Part shown: in pieces, positions 8,071 through 17,009 of the stretch
Layout of the letters: every line of letters begins with the position of its first letter
Position numbering within the stretch: position 1 is the first letter of the stretch
Source: CAVVKW01 sp963749035
Lineage (GTDB): Bacteria; Verrucomicrobiota; Verrucomicrobiia; Chthoniobacterales; JAATET01
Direction of reading: 5' to 3'
DNA length: 64,000 bases
Assembly: GCA_963749035.1 (NCBI GenBank)
Contig: CAVVKW010000003.1
Span: 1 to 64,000, forward strand
Translations under genes and position numbers: made by a program
The notes under the pieces: model-generated
Seen by the model: the letters and a program-made list of their open reading frames with translations, nothing else
Databases searched by the model: none
What the model was told of the DNA's origin: nothing

Positions 8071-8774
8071 ATATCTTCCAGCAGCGGCGTCCCCGCCACG
8101 TGCTCCGGCAGCACGCCTTCCTCGAAAAGGACGTTGTCCCCGTGGAGCACCTGCACGAACCAATCATCCTTCGCCTGCCGGTCGATCCGGTAGTAGCGAA
8201 AATACCGCAGATCGGTGATCGTCCGCTTCTTGCCCCCGATTTCCAGGCGCACGGGGACGTCCCGGTTCTGAACCAACTCCACCTGCTCGGTCGCGCTCTG
8301 CCCCCCGATCACCGTCACCACCGTCACCGTCAGCGCCGGGCGATTTCGCAGCGTAATCCGCAGCTCGTGGATGGAGGCGGAGGTGGTCGTCCGAATGTTG
8401 CTCCCCCAACTCGTAAAGTAGCTGTATTTCGTCGAGCTCTTCGACCCCACGTTCACGATGTCGAAATTCACCGAAAGTGGCGGCAGCTCCGGCTCAGGAA
8501 CCGCGGCGACCACCGGGACCTCCGTTTCGATCTTCTGCTTCGCGAGGACGGGGATCGAATACGGCTGGACGTTGCTCAACCTCACCATCCGAAGCGATCC
8601 GTCCGGCAGCCGAAGCTGCACCGCCGCCGGAAACGTCCGCACCAACGCCTTCGCCTCGATGCGGCCACCCGTTCGCAGGTCGATTTCGAACCCCTGAGCG
8701 GACGTCGCCAGAACGCCGATCGCTCCAGCGACAACGACAGATAGCTTTGGCAGAATCAACGTCCGGCCTGACAT
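8067..8774 (-). CDS. Secreted protein of unknown function
   Basis: The 235-residue product has an N-terminal signal peptide (hydrophobic core about residues 10-24, cleavage probably after SAQG). An SHZ- or SH3-like strand region follows (FEIDLRTGGRIEAKALV), then a Pro/Glu-rich spacer (PVVAAVPEPELPP). The C-terminal half is rich in Tyr and Arg, for example DLRYFRYYRIDRQ. I do not recognise a family. It lies 12 bases from the rng stop, in the same direction, so it may be the last gene of the mre operon. Confidence 0.7.
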   Translation of the reverse strand: MSGRTLILPKLSVVVAGAIGVLATSAQGFEIDLRTGGRIEAKALVRTFPAAVQLRLPDGSLRMVRLSNVQPYSIPVLAKQKIETEVPVVAAVPEPELPPLSVNFDIVNVGSKSSTKYSYFTSWGSNIRTTTSASIHELRITLRNRPALTVTVVTVIGGQSATEQVELVQNRDVPVRLEIGGKKRTITDLRYFRYYRIDRQAKDDWFVQVLHGDNVLFEEGVLPEHVAGTPLLEDI

Positions 8775-8786
8775 TGCGGGAACTAT

Positions 8787-10460
8787 CTACTTCAATTCTT
8801 CGCCTGTCACGCCATTGGTGATCACAAAATGCTCCGGGTGGAACGTCGGATCGGAGCGGAAGGAAAGTCGGCCAGCATAGCGCCGTTCGATGTCGATCAA
8901 CAGTTCCTCGTCCTCTTCCCGCAGGCGCTGAAGCAGCGTTGGATGGCAGATCACCTTCACCTCATGCACGTCATCCAAGTGACGCTTCATCACCGTGTGG
9001 AGCGCACGCTGCATCTCGACGCTCATCGTCATCGGACTCTTGAGCAGCCCTCGACCGTTGCAGTTCGGGCAATTTGAATACTGCGAACTCGCGAGACTTT
9101 CCTGCGCTCGTTGGCGAGTCATCTCCATCAGACCGAGCTGCGAGATCGGCAACACGTGGGTCCGAGCCTTGTCGCGTTTCAGGTGCTCCCGCATTCGCTG
9201 ATAGACCGCCTGCTGATCCTTCCGCGACTTCATGTCGATGAAATCTCCCACGATCAACCCACCGATGTTGCGCAACCGAAGCTGCCGCGCCATCTCGTCC
9301 GCCGCCTCGAGATTCGTGGTCAGTAGATTCTTGTCCATGTCCTTGGCCCCCTTGTTGCGCCCGGTGTTTACGTCGATGGCGATCAAGGCCTCCGTCTCGT
9401 CGATCACGATGTAGCCACCGCACGGCAGCCAAACTTGCCGTTGAAACGCGGCGTCGATCTGCGTCTGAACTCCGAAAAAATCGAAAATGGGCTGAACCCC
9501 TCCGTAGTGGTGAACCCGCTTCTTGGCGCGTTTCGAAATTTGCTCGGTCAAGGCCGACATCCGCTCGAAGGCAACCATGTCGTCGACGAGAACTTCGTCG
9601 ACCTCGTCCGTCAGAAAATCCCGCACCGAACGATCGATCAGGTCCGGTTCGCGGAATAACTCGGCCGGCGCCGGTTTCTCCTTCATCCCCTTTTCGATCG
9701 CCTCCCACTGTTCTACGAGCAGACTGAGATCTCTCACAAAATAGCGGGCTCGCTGCCCCTGGCCAGCGGTTCGCATGATCACGCCCATACCTTCCGGCAG
9801 ATCGAGTTCACGGAGGATCTGACGCAGCCGATCGCGCTCTTTCGGATCGTCGATCTTCCTTGAGATCCCGCACTCGGAACTGAACGGCATCAAAACCAGA
9901 TACCTCCCCGGCATGCTGATGTTCGTCGTGATGCGCGGACCCTTGTTGCTGATCGGGCCCTTGCTCACCTGCACGATGACGTCCGAACCCACCGGATAGA
10001 TGTCGGGGATGTCTTTCGCCGTAACCTTCTTGGCAGCACCGCCACCGCCGCCGGCTCCTTTTTTACCGCGGGAACCACCCCGGCGGTTGCCACCACGTCG
10101 GCTCCCGCCACCTTTTTTGCCGTCACTCTTCTCCGGCTCGACCGGCGTGCCGTCGCGGGAGACGACCTCTACTCCACTATCCAAAGCTGCCGGGATCGCG
10201 TCCCAAAAATGCAGGAAAGCATTTTTCTCGAAGCCGATGTCGACGAACATGGCCTTGAGTCCGTGCTCGATGTTGCGAACCTTACCTTTGTAGATCCCAC
10301 CAACGATGTTGCGGTCGGTTTCCCGCTCGATGGTGTATTCCTCGAGGCGGTTATTTTCGAGAAGGGCAACGCGTTTTTCAAGTTTCTCGCAGCTGACAAT
10401 AAGTTTGGTTCCAGTGGGCTTACGGCCCAATCCAAGAATGCGTTTCACGGTATCGATCAT
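8787..10460 (-). CDS. rng: Ribonuclease E/G family endoribonuclease
   Basis: This single-strand-specific RNase for mRNA decay and rRNA maturation has 557 residues. An S1 domain (about 35-175) is split by a Gly/Arg/Lys-rich linker (about 97-148). The RNase H-like and DNase I-like core carries the catalytic Asps in LIAIDVNTGR and GLIVGDFIDM, and the Zn-link is NCPNCNGRG. There is no long C-terminal degradosome scaffold, as in RNase G. It ends the mreB-mreC-mreD-PBP2 run, an order that recalls the E. coli mre-rng locus. Confidence 0.92.
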   Translation of the reverse strand: MIDTVKRILGLGRKPTGTKLIVSCEKLEKRVALLENNRLEEYTIERETDRNIVGGIYKGKVRNIEHGLKAMFVDIGFEKNAFLHFWDAIPAALDSGVEVVSRDGTPVEPEKSDGKKGGGSRRGGNRRGGSRGKKGAGGGGGAAKKVTAKDIPDIYPVGSDVIVQVSKGPISNKGPRITTNISMPGRYLVLMPFSSECGISRKIDDPKERDRLRQILRELDLPEGMGVIMRTAGQGQRARYFVRDLSLLVEQWEAIEKGMKEKPAPAELFREPDLIDRSVRDFLTDEVDEVLVDDMVAFERMSALTEQISKRAKKRVHHYGGVQPIFDFFGVQTQIDAAFQRQVWLPCGGYIVIDETEALIAIDVNTGRNKGAKDMDKNLLTTNLEAADEMARQLRLRNIGGLIVGDFIDMKSRKDQQAVYQRMREHLKRDKARTHVLPISQLGLMEMTRQRAQESLASSQYSNCPNCNGRGLLKSPMTMSVEMQRALHTVMKRHLDDVHEVKVICHPTLLQRLREEDEELLIDIERRYAGRLSFRSDPTFHPEHFVITNGVTGEELK

Positions 10461-10518
10461 CTAAATTAAGTTCCTCCCCGAGCGGGGCGGGAAAAGTTGA
10501 ATTATTGGGGACTTTCAT

Positions 10519-12780
10519 TTACCGGCGGAACGGGTTGCGAGGAGCTGGACGACTTCGTGAGTTGTCGTTCCCCTGTGATTCGTTTCCGCCGCCAAAATTG
10601 AAAAAGTTCGAGAGTCCACTGCGTTCTTCACGCTTCTTCTCGTTCGCGGTCTCGCGTTGCGTCACGCGACCGCGATCGTCCGGCTCTGCCCGGATGCGCG
10701 GCTCAGCGGGTTGCGAGGGTCGTTCGCTGACCTGTGACGGTCCGGTTCCGGTCGGAACCTCCTCGGCCGTCGCCGTCGTCGCTGCGGGAATGTCGCGACC
10801 AAAATCGATGCCATCGATCTGAACGAAATTACCCACCGCCGGCTCGAGCGGCTTCATCTCGACCTCGAGTTCGCCGCTCTCAAGCGCGATCGCTTCCTCG
10901 AGAATCCTTGCCGCCACGGGGGCCGCCACTCCGCCGCCGGACTTGGCACCTTGCACGAGAACGCAGACCGCGTATTTCGGGTCGTCGTAAGGAGCGAACG
11001 CGATGAACCAAGTGTGGTTGTCCTTAACGGTTTTTCCCTCGCTCGTCCGTCGCAGATTTTGGGCGGTCCCGGTCTTACCGGCAACTTCGGCGACTTCGAG
11101 CCGAGCCCGACGAGCCGTGCCGCCACTTTCGTTGACGACTTTCCACATCCCCTTGCGGATGTGCTCGATGTCTTCGCTGGTGATCCCGCCTTCATCCACG
11201 AGATTGGCCCGGACTTTCGCCGGATCCTGGGCGACGATCTGACCGTCCTGAGCGACGACGCGGTCGACGATCCGCGGATAGTAAACCGTCCCGCCATTCG
11301 CGATCGCCGCCGTGACCATCGCCATCTGCAACGGAGACGCGAGGACGAACCCTTGTCCGATCGAGACGTTCGCGGTGTAACCCGGCCGCCACACGTCTCG
11401 AGGGTAATTTTCCGCCAACCACTCCTTACCGGGCAGGATTCCCGGACTCTCGCCGGAAAGCGGAAGTCCAGATCGCTGGCCGAGCCCCAGCATGTTCCCG
11501 ATGGCCACGATGTTGTCGATGCCAGCGACGTTGCCCGACTTGTAGAAATAAGCGTTGCAGGATTGCTTGATCGCTCCCTCGAGGTTGAGCGTCCCGTGGG
11601 AGCCCCCCTTCGACGCGATCCAGCACTTCATGTAGGTGTTTCCGTAGCTCACCCCACCCGAACAACCGTAGCTCGTGTTTCCATTGCCATGGCGAAACTG
11701 TGCCAGCGCGGTGACGGCTTTGTAGGTCGATCCCGGCGCGTATCCGTTGATTGCCCGATTCAACAACGGCGAAGTCTCGTCGCCCGTCAGTTCGCCCCAG
11801 TCCTTGGAGGAAATTGACGGAATGAACCGGTTCGGATCGAATGACGGCACGGACGCCATCGCGAGGATGTCACCGTTATTCGGGTCCACCACCACCGCCG
11901 CCGCCCGGCCAGCAGCTCGCAGCGTGTCTTCGACGATGTATTGCAACCTGGCATCGATCGTCAGAAAGACGTCGTCACCCTGCACCGGCGGCAAAAGCTC
12001 CTCGGTGTCCTCGAGGATATTTCCCTTCGCGTCACGTTGCAGGATTCGAGAACCCGCCGTGCCGCGCAGATATTTGTTCATCGCTTTCTCGATCTGGGCC
12101 TTCCCCTCGATGTCCGGCTGGTAGAAATTAAATTTCCGAGCCTCTTCCCGGTCGACTTCACGTTCGGCACCAACGTAGCCGAGGATGTGGGCAGCCAACG
12201 ATTGGTAGGGGTAGTAACGCACCGGCTTGACGTCGGCTTTGATGCCCGGGAGGCCGACGTTGCTCTCGAGAAACTTCGCCATCGTCTCGAAATCTAAATC
12301 TTCCCGGTAGTTAAACGGCACCAGCGTGTCGTTCCGGTAATGGACGAGCATCCGCTCAGCGTTGTAATTTTCCTCGAGTTTCAGGTCGCGGAGTCGCGGG
12401 ATGATCGTGTCATTGACGATCTGAACGATGTCGATCTCCGACCGCTCCTGGGCCATGCCCCGCACCACGATTCGCCGCTTCTCGTTCCGCAGAGGCGTGT
12501 CGCCTTTCTCTTTGCGGTAGGCCCGGACGATGTCCGGCAGGTAAAGGTCGATCTCGAAACTCGCTCGATTCTCCACCAGCGGAATCCCGTTCCGATCCAT
12601 GATCTCACCCCGCACCGCCGGAAGCCGCACCGACACCCGCGAGCCACCTTGGACCCGATCGGTGTAATACTGACCCCGCACGATCTGAATCCACCAGAGC
12701 TTGCCGACGATCGCTCCTAAGCAGGCCAGCGTGATGATCGCCAGCGTCAGAATCCGAAAAAATGGCGTCCCTCTTTTCAC
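10519..12780 (-). CDS. mrdA: Penicillin-binding protein 2 (elongation-specific transpeptidase)
   Basis: PBP2 cross-links lateral-wall peptidoglycan in the rod complex. It is 753 residues long, with one N-terminal membrane anchor (about residues 8-30), a dimerisation/pedestal domain (about 45-240) and a transpeptidase domain with STYK, SCN and KTG (AGKTGTAQ) motifs. An unusual hydrophilic tail of roughly 90 residues, rich in Arg, Glu, Asn and Pro, follows the catalytic domain. The start is GTG, one base after the mreD stop. The co-factor rodA is not in this window. Confidence 0.94.
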   Translation of the reverse strand: MKRGTPFFRILTLAIITLACLGAIVGKLWWIQIVRGQYYTDRVQGGSRVSVRLPAVRGEIMDRNGIPLVENRASFEIDLYLPDIVRAYRKEKGDTPLRNEKRRIVVRGMAQERSEIDIVQIVNDTIIPRLRDLKLEENYNAERMLVHYRNDTLVPFNYREDLDFETMAKFLESNVGLPGIKADVKPVRYYPYQSLAAHILGYVGAEREVDREEARKFNFYQPDIEGKAQIEKAMNKYLRGTAGSRILQRDAKGNILEDTEELLPPVQGDDVFLTIDARLQYIVEDTLRAAGRAAAVVVDPNNGDILAMASVPSFDPNRFIPSISSKDWGELTGDETSPLLNRAINGYAPGSTYKAVTALAQFRHGNGNTSYGCSGGVSYGNTYMKCWIASKGGSHGTLNLEGAIKQSCNAYFYKSGNVAGIDNIVAIGNMLGLGQRSGLPLSGESPGILPGKEWLAENYPRDVWRPGYTANVSIGQGFVLASPLQMAMVTAAIANGGTVYYPRIVDRVVAQDGQIVAQDPAKVRANLVDEGGITSEDIEHIRKGMWKVVNESGGTARRARLEVAEVAGKTGTAQNLRRTSEGKTVKDNHTWFIAFAPYDDPKYAVCVLVQGAKSGGGVAAPVAARILEEAIALESGELEVEMKPLEPAVGNFVQIDGIDFGRDIPAATTATAEEVPTGTGPSQVSERPSQPAEPRIRAEPDDRGRVTQRETANEKKREERSGLSNFFNFGGGNESQGNDNSRSRPAPRNPFRR

Positions 12781-12781
12781 G

Positions 12782-13336
12782 TCAGAATCCCCTCACCGCG
12801 CGATCCGGTAGCTCGACCCGCCCGGAGGCAAACCCAGCGGCAAAGTAAAACAGCGGAGCCACGATCAACGCGATGATCCCCGGCCCCAAAATGCGCCAAA
12901 GCACGACTTCGTCGTAAACGATTCCTCCCTCTTCGAAGCGACGCAAAGTAATCGTGAAAAATTGCAGAGCCAGGAGAACCGAAGTCGACACGGCACTCAT
13001 CCCCGCGTGAATCCACCAATGTCCACGCTGAACGAGCGGACGAAAACCCTGACAAATTGATCCGATCGCCACATACACGAGAATAGACCACCCCACGGAG
13101 ATTTCAACCGAGTCGCCCAGGACCTGGAGCAGCGAGAGATCAGTCAGGAATCCGGTGAAAAGTGCCAGCAACGCCATCGCCGGATAGGGCAACGTCAGCG
13201 CGCCATAGCAAAAGACCAACGGAACGAGCAAAACGCGCGCTCCGAGGAACAACTGAACCGGCGGCCACAACTCCTGCAACACGATGCAGGCGAAGATGAC
13301 CACCATCAGGATCACGATCGTGATCGCGTCTCTCAT
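12782..13336 (-). CDS. mreD: MreD-like rod-shape membrane protein
   Basis: The 184-residue hydrophobic protein has about five to six predicted membrane segments, for example AITIVILMVVIFACIVL at the N-terminus. MreD sequences are poorly conserved, so the call rests mostly on position between mreC and mrdA, on size and on topology. Its ATG overlaps the mreC stop by 4 bases. It would act in the inner membrane with MreC and MreB to position PBP2. Confidence 0.8.
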   Translation of the reverse strand: MRDAITIVILMVVIFACIVLQELWPPVQLFLGARVLLVPLVFCYGALTLPYPAMALLALFTGFLTDLSLLQVLGDSVEISVGWSILVYVAIGSICQGFRPLVQRGHWWIHAGMSAVSTSVLLALQFFTITLRRFEEGGIVYDEVVLWRILGPGIIALIVAPLFYFAAGFASGRVELPDRAVRGF

Positions 13337-14139
13337 TCCTGCGTCCCCACGATCACGAAAACGTCCGCGAGAATCGAGAAATCCACCGTGGGCTTGATGA
13401 TCGCCTGACCGTCGAGCTCACGCGGCTCGAACGAAATCACCGTCCCGATCAACAACCCGGCGGGAAAAACCGCACCGACACCTTGCGTATAAATCTTTTG
13501 GCCCTCCTGGAGATTCGCACTCTTCGAGAGGAAGTTCATCTGCAAGCGCCCGCCCGCCGTGTCCTGCACGCGCTCACCGCTGACGATTCCCTTCTCACGG
13601 GTCCCCTCGACGTAGGCTCCAGCCTTACAGTTCTCGTCCGTCACCAGCAACACGATCGCTTCGTTCTTGCTCACCGTCATCGTCTTGCCGACGACACCAG
13701 TGTCGGTGATCACCGTGCGCTCGGCCTCGACTCCATCCTCGAAGCCACGGTTAATCTTCACCGTCTGCCACCACGTCGACGAGTCTCGCGAGATCACCTG
13801 CGCAGCCACCAGACGAAAAAGCGAGCGCTCCCGGTATTCCAAAGCGGCCCGCAAGCGGTTGTTCTCCGCCTCCATGTCTCGAAGGATCGTGTTCGTCGCC
13901 CGAAGCTCCTGGTTGTCACGTCGGAGAACCTTGTTCTCGTCTTCCAGCTCGTCCAACGTCTTGAGGCCCTTCCCCATCGCGCCGATCCCCTCCTGCACGG
14001 CACTCCCCGTCTTCAGGAATGGCGAGACCACCGAGAGAAATCCGGACTGCAATCCCTGCATCGCGTCCGTCGTCAACGCCATCAAGCCAAGTCCGATGAG
14101 CGCGACAAAGATGCCGAGGGCAACGTTGACCTTCTTCAC
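13333..14139 (-). CDS. mreC: Rod shape-determining protein MreC
   Basis: MreC is a periplasmic scaffold linking MreB to PBP2. The 268-residue protein has an N-terminal membrane segment (about residues 5-25), a coiled coil (about 58-100, LKTLDELEDENKVLRRDN-like heptads) and a C-terminal double beta-barrel including INRGFEDGVEAERTVIT and GVVGKTM. The start is GTG with a GGAAG Shine-Dalgarno sequence 4-6 bases upstream. It lies 74 bases after mreB. Confidence 0.92.
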   Translation of the reverse strand: MKKVNVALGIFVALIGLGLMALTTDAMQGLQSGFLSVVSPFLKTGSAVQEGIGAMGKGLKTLDELEDENKVLRRDNQELRATNTILRDMEAENNRLRAALEYRERSLFRLVAAQVISRDSSTWWQTVKINRGFEDGVEAERTVITDTGVVGKTMTVSKNEAIVLLVTDENCKAGAYVEGTREKGIVSGERVQDTAGGRLQMNFLSKSANLQEGQKIYTQGVGAVFPAGLLIGTVISFEPRELDGQAIIKPTVDFSILADVFVIVGTQE

Positions 14140-14213
14140 GTCGCTTCCTTCCGCGCGGTGGATGATGCGCCCGGAAACTCCCGAACGCGAACCGTTGCCT
14201 CAGTCGCCACTCT

Positions 14214-15263
14214 TTAGACGCTGACCGCGGTGTGCACCCGTTCGGTCGACGCAATCGAACGCAGTAATTTCAATTCTTGGAGCGCCTTGCCGGTGCCTTC
14301 CGCCACGGCACTTAGCGGGTCCTCGGCGACGTGCACCGGCAACCCCGTCTCCTCGGCCAACAGCCGGTCCAGACCTCTCAACAAAGCTCCGCCACCCGCC
14401 AACACCAAGCCACGGTCGACGAGATCGGCGGAAAGCTCCGGCGGGCACCGCTCCAAGGTGATCCGGACCGAATCGACGATCGTCGAAATCGGCTCCATCA
14501 ACGCCTCGCGAACTTCCCCTGAAGTAATCGTGATCGTTTTCGGCAGGCCGGCGACCAGATCGCGACCCTTCACTTCCATCGAGACCTCCTTCTCCAGTTT
14601 GTAGGCCGAACCGATCTTGATCTTGATGTCCTCCGCCGTCCGCTCACCAATCATGAGGTTGTAAGCGCGCTTCATGTATTGTGCGATCGCTTCGTCGAGT
14701 TCGTCACCCGCCACGCGAACGCTCCGGCTGAAGACGATGCCGGAAAGCGAGATCAACGCGACCTCCGTCGTCCCGCCGCCGATGTCGATGATCATGTTAC
14801 CCGCCGCATCGAGCACCGGAAGCCCCGTGCCGATCGCAGCCGCCATCGGTTCTTCGATCAGGTAAACCTCGCGGGCTCCGGCGTGCGTCGCGGAATCCTT
14901 CACGGCCCGCTTTTCAACTTCCGTGATCCCACTCGGCACCGCGATGACGACTCGGGGACGAACCATGCGCCGCCGGTTGTGAACCTTGCTGATAAAATGT
15001 CGCAACATCGCCTCGGTCACCTCGAAATCCGCGATCACACCGTCCTTCAACGGCCGGATCGCGACGATGTTGCCTGGCGTGCGACCCAGCATTCGTTTCG
15101 CCTCGTCACCGACCGCGAGGACCTTGTTTGTCCCCGCCTGAACGGCGACGACCGATGGTTCGCGCAGCACGATGCCGTGGTCCTTCACGTAAACGAGCGT
15201 ATTCGCCGTGCCGAGATCGATCCCGATGTCATTCGAGAAGAAGCCTAAGAGTTTATCAAACAT
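14214..15263 (-). CDS. mreB: Rod shape-determining protein MreB (actin homologue)
   Basis: MreB polymerises under the membrane and guides lateral-wall synthesis. It is 349 residues long, a standard length. Actin-fold ATP-site motifs are visible: the phosphate-1 loop IGIDLGTANTLVY near residue 13, the phosphate-2 loop DIGGGTTEVALIS near 160, and the adenosine motif LAGGGALLRGL near 290. It opens an operon of mreB, mreC, mreD, mrdA and rng, and the 165-base gap upstream contains a candidate promoter. Confidence 0.97.
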   Translation of the reverse strand: MFDKLLGFFSNDIGIDLGTANTLVYVKDHGIVLREPSVVAVQAGTNKVLAVGDEAKRMLGRTPGNIVAIRPLKDGVIADFEVTEAMLRHFISKVHNRRRMVRPRVVIAVPSGITEVEKRAVKDSATHAGAREVYLIEEPMAAAIGTGLPVLDAAGNMIIDIGGGTTEVALISLSGIVFSRSVRVAGDELDEAIAQYMKRAYNLMIGERTAEDIKIKIGSAYKLEKEVSMEVKGRDLVAGLPKTITITSGEVREALMEPISTIVDSVRITLERCPPELSADLVDRGLVLAGGGALLRGLDRLLAEETGLPVHVAEDPLSAVAEGTGKALQELKLLRSIASTERVHTAVSV

Positions 15264-15351
15264 CGATTTATGAAATTAAAAAATGGGGGGCGCTCCATCG
15301 CATCGGCCTACCGTCACTGGCCAAGTAAATATGATGCGCCACGCGCCCGCG

Positions 15352-15381
15352 ACACTAGGAACCGCCATTTCAAACAGTCAA
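15352..15381 (-). promoter_or_regulatory. Candidate sigma-70-type promoter for the mreB operon
   Basis: On the minus strand TTGACT (15381-15376) is followed after 18 bases by TAGTGT (15357-15352), a fair -35/-10 match about 90 bases upstream of mreB, in the only sizeable gap before the operon. It is a pattern match only; sigma preferences of this organism are unknown. Confidence 0.35.
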
Positions 15382-15428
15382 GGCAAACTCTCGCGGACGT
15401 ATCCCGTCGGGAGACTCCGCCACCCGCC

Positions 15429-16553
15429 CTAAGGGCCTTCCGCGATGGCACCAGCGACCGCATCGCCCATCTCCGCCGTCCCGACTCTCGTCGTCCCCTC
15501 GGTGTAAATGTCCGCCGTCCGCAGTCCCCGCCCGATCACGTCCCGCACGGCCTCTTCGATGGCCGAAGCGCCCGCCTCGTTACCGAAGGAGTAACGTAAC
15601 ATCATGGCCGCCGAGAGAATCTGCGCGATCGGGTTCGCAATGCCCTGGCCAGCAATGTCCGGTGCCGTGCCCCCACTCGGCTCATACATCCCGAACCGCA
15701 AATCTGCACCCCCACCCTCGCCGAGCGTCCCACCGAGACTCGCACTCGGCAGCATCCCGAGTGAACCCGTCAACATTGCCAATTCGTCGCTCAAGATGTC
15801 GCCAAACATGTTTTCCGCGAGGATGACGTCGAATCCCTTCGGATTCTTCACGAGCTGCATCGCCGCATTGTCGACGTAGAGATGACTCAGCGTCACTTCC
15901 GGATACGCGCCCGCCATTTCGGTCACAACACGACGCCACAGCACGCCGTTTTGCAAAACGTTCGCCTTGTCGATCGACGTCAACCGCCCGCCGCGCCCCT
16001 TCGCCGCCTCGAACGCAACCTTCGCGATCCGCCGGATCTCGCTCTCGCGATAGATCATCGTGTCGATCGCGACCCACTCCCCGTCGACCTCGGTCAGCGA
16101 CTTCGGCTCGCCGAAATACATTCCGCCGGTCAATTCCCGCACGCACAGCACGTCGAAACCACCCTCCACCGACGACGGATGCAGCGGCGACGCGTGGGCC
16201 AGCGCCGGCAGACACACCCCGGGGCGCAGATTGGCAAAGAGCCCGAAGTGCTTCCGCAGCGGCAGCAGAGCTGCGCGCTCCGGCTGCTCGTTTGCGGGCA
16301 GTGATTCCCACTTTGGCCCGCCGACCGATCCGAAGAGGATCGCGTCCGCCGCTTCACAAACTTCGAGCGTCGCCGACGGCAAGGCCTGGCCGTCCTCGTC
16401 GATAGCCGCCCCGCCCACCCGGGCTTCGGTCAGTGTCAGATCAAAGCCGAATCGAATCGCCGCCGCGTCCAGCACCTTCCGCGCTTCGGTCATGATCTCC
16501 GGCCCGATTCCATCCCCGGCCAGCACGGCAATTTGGTAGTTCACTCGACTCAT
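15429..16553 (-). CDS. leuB: 3-isopropylmalate dehydrogenase
   Basis: LeuB oxidatively decarboxylates 3-isopropylmalate with NAD+. The protein has 374 residues. Family features include AGDGIGPEIM at the N-terminus, the substrate-loop block ALLPLRKHFGLFANLRPG, RELTGGMYFGEPKS, and the metal-site aspartates in VILAENMFGDILSDE. The NAD-binding segment YEPSGGTAPDIAGQGIANP is intact. It is separated by about 9 kb from leuCD, so leucine genes are dispersed. Confidence 0.96.
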   Translation of the reverse strand: MSRVNYQIAVLAGDGIGPEIMTEARKVLDAAAIRFGFDLTLTEARVGGAAIDEDGQALPSATLEVCEAADAILFGSVGGPKWESLPANEQPERAALLPLRKHFGLFANLRPGVCLPALAHASPLHPSSVEGGFDVLCVRELTGGMYFGEPKSLTEVDGEWVAIDTMIYRESEIRRIAKVAFEAAKGRGGRLTSIDKANVLQNGVLWRRVVTEMAGAYPEVTLSHLYVDNAAMQLVKNPKGFDVILAENMFGDILSDELAMLTGSLGMLPSASLGGTLGEGGGADLRFGMYEPSGGTAPDIAGQGIANPIAQILSAAMMLRYSFGNEAGASAIEEAVRDVIGRGLRTADIYTEGTTRVGTAEMGDAVAGAIAEGP

Positions 16554-16659
16554 AGCACCGCATTAAAGCGGAACGACCTCAAATTCCAAGCCCGCTGGCC
16601 ACCCGAGCGACGCCGCTTTTCGATTTACATTCTTCCACGAAACGGATTTAGCTTCCGGC

Positions 16660-16863
16660 GTGAAACCCGCTCTCCTCAGCCTGTCGCTCGTTACCATTTG
16701 CCTCGCGTCCTGCACCACCTTGGAAAATCGTCGCTACATGTATTGCGGCAACGACATCGTCTGCGGCCCTTACACGAAGATGCTCTGCGGTCACGTCATC
16801 GAGAAACAAGAGATCGAGACCACCGTCGAAGCGAGCGACTACAAATCCTACGGCGGGAAGTAA
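16660..16863 (+). CDS. Small Cys-rich lipoprotein, unknown function
   Basis: A 67-residue protein starting at GTG has a signal peptide ending in the lipobox LASC, so the mature lipoprotein has only about 50 residues. It contains three further cysteines in the pattern YCGNDIVCGPY...LCGH, which could form disulfides or bind metal. No family is recognised. It is divergent from leuB and followed by an inverted repeat. The lipobox and clean gene spacing support a real gene despite its size. Confidence 0.62.
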   Translation: MKPALLSLSLVTICLASCTTLENRRYMYCGNDIVCGPYTKMLCGHVIEKQEIETTVEASDYKSYGGK

Positions 16864-16869
16864 CCACCG

Positions 16870-16889
16870 GGCGGAAGCTTCGTTCCGCC
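16870..16889 (+). terminator. Hairpin after the small lipoprotein gene
   Basis: GGCGGAA and TTCCGCC form a perfect 7-bp stem around the 6-base loop GCTTCG, starting 7 bases after the stop codon. No T-tract follows, so intrinsic termination is possible but unproven. Confidence 0.35.
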
Positions 16890-17009
16890 ACCCCTCGTCG
16901 CACCGCAGCCAACGTCGTTTGCGCCGACCAGTCGGCATCGCCCGCATCGCTTTCCGGAATTCACCGCGGTTAACCCACTCGACCGGGCCGGACGGGCTGA
17001 TCAAAATCC

